From: Desarmillaria ectypa
Taxonomy: Eukaryota; Basidiomycota; Agaricomycetes; Agaricales; Physalacriaceae
Assembly (NCBI GenBank): GCA_030407005.1
Contig: JAUDYN010000006.1
Coordinates: forward strand, 2,852,001-2,916,000
Length of the DNA stretch: 64,000 nucleotides
Direction of reading: 5' to 3'
Part shown: piece after piece, positions 57,110-64,000 of the stretch
Numbering within the stretch: the first letter of the stretch is position 1
Layout: each line of letters opens with the position of its first letter
Position numbers and translations under genes: made by a program
Notes under the pieces: model-generated
Told to the model about the DNA's origin: nothing
The model's input: the letters and a program-made list of their open reading frames with translations, nothing else
Databases searched by the model: none

Positions 57110-57145
57110 CTCCCAAGTAACAACTGATATTGTTATGTACTAGCC
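57110..57145 (-). other. orphan copy of the small-peptide downstream box
   Basis: Minus strand TAGTACATAACAATATCAG and TTGTTACTTGGGAGTCC match the box after copies 4, 10 and 11, but no family member lies just upstream on this strand; the nearest minus-strand sequence is the F-box relic at 57305-57940. It may be left from a deleted copy, or the box may not be specific to the family. Confidence 0.4.
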
Positions 57146-57176
57146 GGTAAAGGAATGATACAACATTAAGGCAAAA

Positions 57177-57201
57177 GAAGGAAGGAAGGAAGGAAGGAAG
57201 G
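57177..57201 (+). repeat. (GGAA)n microsatellite
   Basis: About six tandem GGAA units next to the inverted repeat. Confidence 0.8.
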
Positions 57202-57304
57202 TACTAAGCAACGGTTCCATAGCCGATTCAAGCATATGGCCGATCGATAACCAAGATCGTAGTCATCGAAGACGTTGATTTCAATCGTCTGCAGGGTGGG
57301 AAAG

Positions 57305-57940
57305 TCAATATAGACTCCAGGAAGTGCGTATTATCTTCGCGTGTTTTGATGCGCAGGTTCTTCCAGCGTTGGCAGGATTGAACAAGTAGGGGCATGACCT
57401 CGTTCTATTTTGCCAGCCTGTGTACTTGAGATAGGTCCGTAGTATCTTGGGAGCATGCTTGGAGATAGGGATCTTTATGACAAGCCTCTGAGCCCCGGAT
57501 GCAGGAGATATGTGTAACGTATCCCTCCAAAGCCCACAGCCATGGCCCCAAACCCAAAGCGGTACGGCTACGTCTAAACTATCACGACCTGGGGGCGAGT
57601 TATGCCACCACGATTCGCGAGCATACAAGGATTGCAGCAGTTCCAACTCGACGATTTCTGCGTTGATTGGAGCATGGTCAGAGTCGAGTAACGGTCGCAA
57701 CCCGCGTAGAATTTGAGAAACTAAGCTGTCAGAGCTCTGGCTGGTTTTGATATTTTGTGGCTGTAGCTCGAGAGGAAGAAGGTTGACGGATCCACAGTCG
57801 CGACACGACATGAAGGGAAGAGGCAACAATTGCGCGTGGTCTTGACTACTCCGCACTTGTCGCTGCAAACTTTTTGTGTTATTCCTCAGTATTGGCCTAA
57901 TATTTCTCCCTTCAGGAAATCGTAGTCCGATGTGCCTCAA
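57305..57940 (-). pseudogene. F-box family member with the F-box deleted
   Basis: On the minus strand the frame gives MSCRDCGSVNLLPLELQPQN, SLVSQILRGLRPLLDSDHAP and EIVELELLQSLYA, clearly related to the N-terminus of the gene at 28888. It then jumps to SWWHNS and VPLWVWGHGCGLWRDTLHIS. The part between, which in the 28888 copy holds the F-box (PICRLPRDILIEIFHS), is missing, and the C-terminal two thirds are absent. The frame stays open across the deletion, so a short protein could be made, but it could not bind Skp1. Confidence 0.65.
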
Positions 57941-59664
57941 GCTGGAGAAGAATTGACCGGGAATTCATGAGGACCACCATGGAATCGTGACGCAATTTTT
58001 GTATACTCACTGGGCACTGTACTGGTTGCCGACGATGCATTGGTGAGTGACTCCTTGTCTCTTGATCACTGTATTTAATGTTCATCCACTAGATGGTGGT
58101 CGCACTACATCTACCTTGTTGGCACTATTATAAGGTTCAAATGTCTCAATATCCCTTCTCAAGGCCTTATTAAATTTCAAATGCAGTGTCATTTTCCGTC
58201 TCGTTCTGCTCTGAAGGTCTCCATGTACCCCAAGGCCCTTATCGTCTCTCCCCTGCAATATACCTCGTCTCGGCCACCGGAAGATTGTTCTCGCAGATAG
58301 CTGGGCCTGACGATTCCTTGTATGCATGTAAGTCGCCTGGCAAGCCGGCGCTGGCAGAGCTCGTACCTGTATATGAAGCATTCTGGCGGTCTGGTTCCCC
58401 ACTTTTGTGGTGGAAGTGAAGCGAGATGATGAGCTTGTCTAGACGCGTGAATGGGATGCAAAGTGCGTGGGCGCTCTCACTGACAAGTAATCTCTCCGAC
58501 ATTTTCTGCTCGTCGTACTCAAAGTTTATTCGGATAGATACCGCCCAACATTTTTACGTTGACCTCGGCCCTTCGTATCATATCCCGGGAGATGAAACCC
58601 TATGACCATCCAATGGCTATCGCCATCTCTCTTCCCTGCATGACCTTCCCAGCAGCAGGTTTTTTCCAAGACCCTTCCTGCTCTTTCCAGAATTCATATC
58701 GTCCTATACTCTTTTGACGCAGAGGACACGCGATCGTGGACGCATGGGTCCAATGCTAGTAATTAGCATGGAGTTCGGCTCTCCCGAGGCGCCTTCTCTC
58801 TGTGCGCTAACCGCGACGTATCCTCAGCGCCTCAATTTCGATGTCAGTGGATCCTTTCAACACGCCCTCCGCTAAAGTTGGCTTGGACAGAGGATTCATC
58901 GATGTTCTACTTTTCCACGAGTAACCACGATGGTCAATCCGAGTCGCGTCAGAGATCAGCCTGCAACCCTTCCGATCGTAAAGAAGAAAGATAGTCCCAG
59001 GACTGATATCCATATGTTCCATCGTCATGTCATTGGATCACCAAGTCCAGCTACAAATTAACAATCAACTTCAAGAACGGGCATTGTCCGTCCATTCGAC
59101 CTACATGACAATAAATTTTACGGTTCCCGCAGAGACTCAGCTTATTCAAACACGCGCAGGTGATTCGATAACCTCAGGCTGACCACATCTCCCTCGTGAC
59201 TTGTTCACAGATATGGAACAAGACTGAACTCTTGTTACGCGAACGGGATGCAACACACTTGATGCTCGCTGGTGAGTAATCTATTTGACATTCCTGCTTG
59301 TCGGACTTGAATACGCATTAGATAATGATTGCTGCTGCCCGTATGATCATCATGGTGGATACGTCACCAATACATGCCCGGATTCCAAGCCAGAAGATGG
59401 AAAAGTGGCTTGACGTGATGCTTGTGACTTCGCACGCGGGTAATGGTCTCGTGTTTTCTGAGGCTAGAGAGCTTCTCGTAATAACCTGGTTAGTGGTATC
59501 GTCGACTAGGACTCACGCGCCAACACGTCCGGCTCATGCATCGTCCATTCACTCGAGAGTCGCATCCTGTTCTTGCATCCTCCACTCTCGCCTTTTATTC
59601 CACCTCGCCGAATCTCCATGAGTTACGAGTCGCACCTAGGAAATATTTTGGGCGTGGAGTCTGA
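57941..59664. other. no gene recognised
   Basis: A short match to dispersed repeats A/B (GGAGTTCGGCTCTCCCGA) is at about 58770-58790. Open frames near 58082-58500 overlap on both strands and are not supported. Confidence 0.35.
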
Positions 59665-60075
59665 ATTTCTTGTCCGCTGTCTACGCTGGCACCCGTGGAT
59701 TTGAACGCCTCAGGACCGCGGGAGGGAATTCACTCTCTCGGCGCGAAAGGACTGGTAGCCGACGCACTTCAAAATCTACTGTACGTGTCGATGGCGAAGT
59801 TGGTTATCGCATCTGATCCTCAGTTCGAATCTGGGCCGACTCATTATCGCCAAAAGAACATCTGCATATTTTTGTTTTTTCAGCCTCGTCGACACTGAGT
59901 TGAAACTTGACGCTCTACTCGTCGATAGTCACAATGTCCGAACTTTGAATCCGGGTCGGTAACGAATACCTTCGGGTTTTTGTTTCTCCTGACCTATGCA
60001 AGTCGAATCGAATGGCAGACATTACCGTTTTCTAGACGAGTTTTATGCTCAGCATCTTCCAGATTTCGGGAAAGA
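59665..60075 (+). repeat. tRNA-Val-derived dispersed element (SINE-like), copy 2
   Basis: Plus-strand head at about 59787-59852: GATGGCGAAGTTGG (A box), TTATCGCATCTG, then directly ATCCTCAGTTCGAATCT (B box) and GGGCCGACTCA. It is a tRNA-Val lacking the anticodon arm and intron. The downstream part aligns with copy 1 (4245-4735, minus), through the GGGTCGGTAACGA block and AATGGCAGACATTACC to CAGATTTCGGGA. Flanking repeats were not found. Confidence 0.6.
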
Positions 60076-60094
60076 TGAGGCTTGGGGCACCGTG

Positions 60095-60145
60095 ATCCTC
60101 AGATATACCTTGAATCTTCAGTTTGAACCTGGGTCGACTCATGTG
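60095..60145 (+). repeat. isolated 3' half of a tRNA-Val-like sequence
   Basis: CTTCAGTTTGAACCTGGGTC then GACTCA matches the T arm and acceptor end of the tRNA-Val at 61755-61850. The 5' half is missing. It directly follows SINE-like copy 2, so it may be a nested or tandem fragment. Confidence 0.5.
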
Positions 60146-60701
60146 CTTCAATGTTGGTGAGTGCTTTTACTTGGCTCAGGGTCCAGGGAGTACGAGCATA
60201 GATCTTACATAGTGGACCTAGGGTCAATTGTTTTTGCTGCGATGATGATACACAGGCCCTTAGTGGGATCCTTTGTACGGCGCCAGCCTTCTCACAAGCC
60301 GTGTTGACCTCCCTCTCCGTGCACCGCACTTGGGATCAAAGAATCCGTAGGTCAACTCAACAAATCATGGCTGACGACGCTTTTGCTTTGAGAGCCAAGC
60401 CTCTGACGTTAATTTAGAGCATTATTCTTTTCTCAGAGAGGGGTGAGTAGGTGTACGATGAATGCTAGCGGGGCAAGTTCCGAACGCGAACATGTACGCC
60501 TCGTGGATGCCTTTGCGTTCCCAAGTACGATCTTCTTCTGTCGCGTCCGTAGGTTGGCAATCTTCAGCTCCTCGCGGCTTCCATGAGATTAGCGCGATCC
60601 AGTCTGATGCTTCTCCTATTACACCTATGATACAGTACGATACATATCCTCGTAGTAAACCAGTTACTCATTCATAGCAAGGGGTGGTGTAGTAGTGGGC
60701 G

Positions 60702-61487
60702 TTATGATGTGGCAGCTGAAGCAGGAACGAGGGAAATCGTTGTAGCTGCAGAGGAGGCGGCACTAACAGTTGCGGAGGCTGTGATAACAGAGCCGCCAGC
60801 CACGCCCGTCAAGCTTGCGAGGAGACTCGAAGCCTCGTCTGGGGACAGCGTCTTTGTGACGGGCACCTCGGTGCTCACGAACACTGTCGCGGTGGGAGTT
60901 AGGGTGACCGTCACGGTGACGATTCCACTGTCGGCAGTGGAACTAGAACTAGAACTGGAACTGGAACTGGAACTGGAACTACTAGACGTGGAGTTGGCAC
61001 TAGTCGTGGAATTGGACGTGTCGGTGCCAAAGATGCCTCCAGTGGCGCCCGTAGCATCGATGACGGACGTGGCGTCCTTCTCACTCGTGCACTGTATAAA
61101 CTACAAACAATATCAGCTTCGGGGAATCAATGAAAGACAAAAGCAAGGCACGCACGGACCCGTTCCCCCTCACAGAAGGGATTGCAAAACACTGCGCCGA
61201 GCCTGTACAAGGTGACGTCGTCCATCGGTTATCGGCGCACTGAGCCACGTCTCCAGATATACATGCCACTTGGCCGGCTAGAAGAGAGTGAGTGGGGAGA
61301 ATAGTCGGGGAATAGATTCAGACGCACTGGAACACGTATCATTGACGGCGAGGCTCTGAAAGGCGACGTTCTGGGACTGGGCAGCTTTGCCGTTCGCGAG
61401 GAGGGCAGAGGCGTCGAGTGAGGCTGTGGGTGCCGCGTGTGTGGAAAGGAAAAGGGTCGTAGCGAAGAAAATGGAAGAAAGCATCAT
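60702..61487 (-). CDS. secreted CBM19-like protein with Ser-rich linker
   Basis: Minus-strand exons 61487-61328, 61277-61156 and 61100-60702 give 226 residues. A signal peptide (MMLSSIFFATTLFLSTHAAP) precedes a Cys-rich module: CISGDVAQCADNRWTTSPC, then CFAIPSVRGNGSFIQC. This looks like the carbohydrate-binding module family 19 proteins found in agarics, which are expected to bind chitin (family-level inference). A run of about 14 Ser codons follows, then a Thr/Val/Ala-rich tail ending SAATS. The tail is not clearly a GPI signal. A TATA box (TATAAAAAAA on the minus strand) is near 61560. Likely role: cell wall or secreted chitin binding. There is no frame break. Confidence 0.7.
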
Positions 61488-61754
61488 TGAAAGAGTGGAG
61501 AAAAAGCACCAGGCTGGAAAGAAGAGAAAAAGGTGGAAGGCATTGGGGACAGCGAGGCTTTTTTTATAAGTGCCATACGAGAACAATAAACAAAGAGTAC
61601 AAGGACCTCTTTGTTCTCTTGGCAGGGTGACGTATGGATATTTCGGCAAAGGCCGAATTCACGATGAAGACTAACTCAATTCTGGTAACTTAATTCTGAA
61701 AACCTGATTGAAACTAAAAAGTGAAAAATATCAACAAATGCCCCGTAATGAATG

Positions 61755-61850
61755 AGTCGACCCAGGTTCGAACTGAGGACCTTCTGTGAACAAGGGTGCA
61801 GGACTATGTTAGACAGATGCGATAACCAGCTACGCCATCGACCCATTGTG
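61755..61850 (-). tRNA. tRNA-Val(AAC) with intron
   Basis: On the minus strand GGGTCGA pairs perfectly over 7 bp with TCGACTC. The D arm contains TGGCGTAGCTGGTTATCGCA, the anticodon arm is TCTGT, loop CTAACA (T33, anticodon AAC), an intron of about 18-19 nt, then ACAGA, and the T arm is CTCAGTTCGAACCTGGG. It is the likely parent of the SINE-like elements at 4245 and 59665. Confidence 0.82.
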
Positions 61851-61965
61851 ATGGTGAGTTTGGGACTTTATTTCTAACCAGTATTACGACGTGACTTCTT
61901 AAGACGAGTCAGCGCACTGGGCATCTCATCTCACCTTCATCATCCCCGAGTACGCATGCAATGTG

Positions 61966-62000
61966 GAACCCCGAAACAACATTGGCATTGGTATGTACTA
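61966..62000 (-). other. conserved downstream box after small-peptide copy 11
   Basis: Minus strand TAGTACATACCAATGCCAA then TGTTGTTTCGGGGTTCC, about 180-215 bp beyond the last exon. Two bases of the usual AATATCAGTG are changed. Confidence 0.45.
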
Positions 62001-62180
62001 CGTGCATAAACACCGGTATAATACTAATACACCATCAGCTCAAAGGCGGAGAAGGTAACAAAATGGTTGAGCGCTAAGCAGACAGGCATCAGCACCGACC
62101 GCGACAATACCAGCGAAGCATCTCCCACCTGAACGGGAACAACAATAAAGCAAAACCCACTCTTCAATCCTACAACAAGT

Positions 62181-62440
62181 TTACTCGCTGTGAAATCGAC
62201 GAATCAGCCCGCGTGTACACGTCAGACGAAAAAACCTTGAACTTACAGGAGCGACAAGGTGATGTCACCGTTAACTTTGGCCTGGATGGCGATATCAACC
62301 TCAAGGTTAAGATCAAGACGGAGCTTCAAAGCTGCGGGAGGTGCAACAGCCTGGCGCTCAGAGCGACCAACAATCTGTCCACCGAGGACGGAAGAGGATT
62401 GAGTAGGTGCGAATTTGGTAGCAGTTTCTGGGGCAGACAT
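62181..62440 (-). CDS. small conserved peptide gene, family copy 11
   Basis: Minus strand: exon 1 62440-62247, intron 62246-62188 (59 bp, donor GTAAGT), exon 2 62187-62181, 66 residues ending LLE. The N-terminus MSAPETATKFAPTQSSSVLG, then GGQIVGRSERQAVAPPAA, resembles copies 3, 8 and 12. The core has Asp in LEVDIAIQAK, as in copy 6. A TATA box (TTTTATA on plus) is at 62477-62483. It is divergent from copy 12, with 542 bp between start codons, so the two may share regulatory DNA. Function unknown. Confidence 0.85.
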
Positions 62441-62483
62441 TGTGATGCTGAAGAAAGAGACTCGACTCGCAGGTCCTTTTATA

Positions 62484-62869
62484 ACTGAAGGGAGCTTTGG
62501 GGATTTTCTCGACTATGAAATATCGATGGTGACACGGCGTGTGTATCACCGGTTCACTATTGATATTTCATAATAGACATTCTCCTGAAGCTAACTTGGT
62601 CTAAGCAACAATGCACTTTTTCAGCATCGGCTTGTCCCCGAAAACACGCGTCAGAAGATTACGGGAAGGGCAGTTCGAGTGGGGTTGGATACTCATTGTA
62701 CTTACCTGGTGCCCAACCGTTTGTCGCTCCACCCCTTTGGCTCCGAATTACCATGTCCTGACTATAACTTAAATCGGTGATAATAATCCCCTCGAAAATT
62801 GTACATGTTTAATAAACCTTTATGTACCTGTCTGAAACGTTTTCTTCCTTCTAATTCTACGCCTTCGAC
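62484..62869. promoter_or_regulatory. shared intergenic region of divergent small-peptide copies 11 and 12
   Basis: No gene. Must contain the upstream regulatory DNA of both copies. One GAGGCACCCGA box lies at its right end, facing copy 12. Confidence 0.4.
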
Positions 62870-62880
62870 GAGGCACCCGA
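62870..62880 (+). promoter_or_regulatory. GAGGCACCCGA box upstream of small-peptide copy 12
   Basis: Exact GAGGCACCCGA preceded by TTCGAC, 103 bp before the ATG at 62983 and about 59 bp above the TATA box. Confidence 0.55.
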
Positions 62881-62982
62881 GTTGATAAATGCACCATGGC
62901 GTAATCCATCCTAATCCAGGGAAGGGGGTCGATATTCGTATAAAAGGAGAACTTGGAGGGTTAACTATTCTTCAGCATCACA

Positions 62983-63233
62983 ATGTCTGCCCCAGAAACC
63001 GCTACCAAATTCGCACCTACCCAGTCCTCCTCCGTCCTCGGCGGACAAATCGTCGGTCGCTCTGAGCCCCGGCCCGCACCTCCCGCGGCTGTGAAGCTCC
63101 GTCTTGACCTGAACCTCGAGGTTGAGATCGCCATCCAGGCCAAGGTTAACGGCGACATCACCTTGTCGCTCCTGTGAGTGGATTTCCGGTGTTGACGCGT
63201 CGTCGGGCTGACTGTTTGACTCGCAGTGAGTAA
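62983..63233 (+). CDS. small conserved peptide gene, family copy 12
   Basis: Exon 1 62983-63173, intron 63174-63226 (53 bp), exon 2 63227-63233, 65 residues ending LLE. It differs from copy 8 (44475) by one residue in exon 1 (AAVKLRL for AALKLRL) plus the final Glu for Gln, so it is the youngest pair in the window. TATAAAA is at 62939-62945, 38 bp before the ATG. A downstream box lies at 63370-63405. Function unknown. Confidence 0.85.
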
Positions 63234-64000
63234 ATGTGTTACGCGTATGGAGCGGAGTCGGCGTGTAGTTGTTCGTTCGAGGTGAGATTGGCCGTTTAAT
63301 AATATTCGTCGGTTTCGTGCTGATACTTGTTAGATCTAGTCTTTGGTTGACAGTGTATTAGTATCTGTATACCTATTAGATACTAATATCAGTGTTATTC
63401 TGGGTCATGCATCATGCAATTGAGGGTTTACTAACAACGCAAGTTATGACATGTGTTGCAAGTCTCGAGGTAGCAACTTCATCGACTGGTACTGTTGGTC
63501 GGATTTCGATCGAGCGGTAAAACGTTACTCTCCCACGTGCTTCGATGCGTTTCTCTCTCCCACATCAACGCGTTCCAATTCGTTCAACGGGACTCTACCA
63601 TGCAAGGACAGCTCATATCCTTTGCTTCTTCCCCAACTTTTCAAGTTCTCGGCCTGCTGCCCTACATATGTCGTGAGGTCCAAACCCTTGGAATGAACCA
63701 GAAAATGGGCACTGTAGGACGAGCAAGTTTGAAAGGTGGCAGGGAGGCATAAAGTACAATGATTCTTTACATCCTAACCAAGTTCGTTTCCGCTCTCTGC
63801 TTTCCGGAACGCATACATATTGGCTCTTCCAAACGAATCCTTTGAACAAATAGCGTAACCGGAAGAACAGTGGCATTAACAGGTTCATGAAAGTGTTTCG
63901 GTACGGGCATAGCAAAACTGGCAACACGCATGATCACGGTTAAGCATGCAGGCTTTCTTGGCTTGTTCGTCCCCATCGACGAGTTCAGCAGAAATCGTAT
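63234..64000. other. 3' flank of copy 12, otherwise no gene recognised
   Basis: Apart from the box at 63370-63405 I see no supported feature. Frames near 63451-63976 overlap on both strands. Confidence 0.4.
63370..63405 (+). other. conserved downstream box after small-peptide copy 12
   Basis: ACCTATTAGATACTAATATC then AGTGTTATTCTGGG, about 137-170 bp beyond exon 2, close to the box after copy 8. Confidence 0.45.

Noticed and set aside
1..64000. CRISPR arrays, bacterial operons, ribosome binding sites, rRNA
   Set aside because: Spliced genes, TATA-type promoters and intron-bearing tRNAs show nuclear fungal DNA; no direct-repeat array or rRNA was seen.
1..64000. Transposase, reverse transcriptase or integrase genes that might explain the scattered small genes
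   Set aside because: None of the open frames carries DDE, RT or integrase motifs, and no terminal repeats were seen around the family copies.

Overview
The window looks like nuclear DNA of a mushroom-forming fungus (Agaricomycetes, Basidiomycota). Genes carry many 47-61 bp GT-AG introns. The gene content is typical of agaric accessory DNA: Zn2Cys6 regulators with a fungal-TF middle domain, a microsomal cytochrome P450, F-box proteins, a Crinkler-like protein with an atypical kinase tail, a Sin3 PAH fragment, small secreted proteins, and intron-containing tRNA-Lys(CUU) and tRNA-Val(AAC). Gene density is low and relics are common, as in a fast-evolving, lineage-specific region.

Layout. 0-7.9 kb: an F-box relic, a proline-rich spliced gene with a probable frame break, a tRNA-Val-derived dispersed element and an intact F-box gene. 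9.2-15.1 kb: a P450 (minus) divergent from a 14-exon Zn2Cys6 regulator (plus). 15.5-17.7 kb: a Crinkler-like gene. 21.7-24.6 kb: a second copy of the regulator with the same 14-exon structure. 28.9-30.6 kb: an F-box/LRR-type gene broken by one frameshift, with decayed relatives at 48.4-49.7, 53.7 and 57.3-57.9 kb. 41.9 kb: tRNA-Lys. 49.9-50.5 kb: a Sin3 PAH1 fragment. 53.9-57.1 kb: a 1,180 bp inverted repeat, identical in every stretch compared, each arm holding a complete gene for a secreted Lys/Asp/Gly-rich protein. 60.7-61.5 kb: a secreted CBM19-like, Ser-rich protein, then tRNA-Val and a second tRNA-derived element.

The outstanding feature is a family of tiny genes scattered over the whole window on both strands: 12 complete copies and 2 relics in 64 kb. 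Each encodes a 51-120 residue protein with a variable N-terminus and a nearly invariant C-terminal segment of about 27 residues in strict alternating hydrophobic/polar pattern, with an NGD turn. All 12 have the same architecture: a TATA box about 30-50 bp before the ATG, one coding exon, and a 51-59 bp intron that interrupts the second-to-last codon, so that exon 2 supplies only the last base of a Leu codon, one residue (Glu in ten copies) and the stop. The 5' splice site itself (GTGAGT or GTAAG) contains an in-frame stop, so spliced and unspliced mRNAs encode proteins differing by one residue. Some copies share an upstream GAGGCACCCGA box and a conserved box 200-350 bp downstream. I do not recognise this family as a described system.

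Intron positions and gene structures were worked out by hand from splice signals, reading frame and paralogue comparison. They are inference until checked against RNA.
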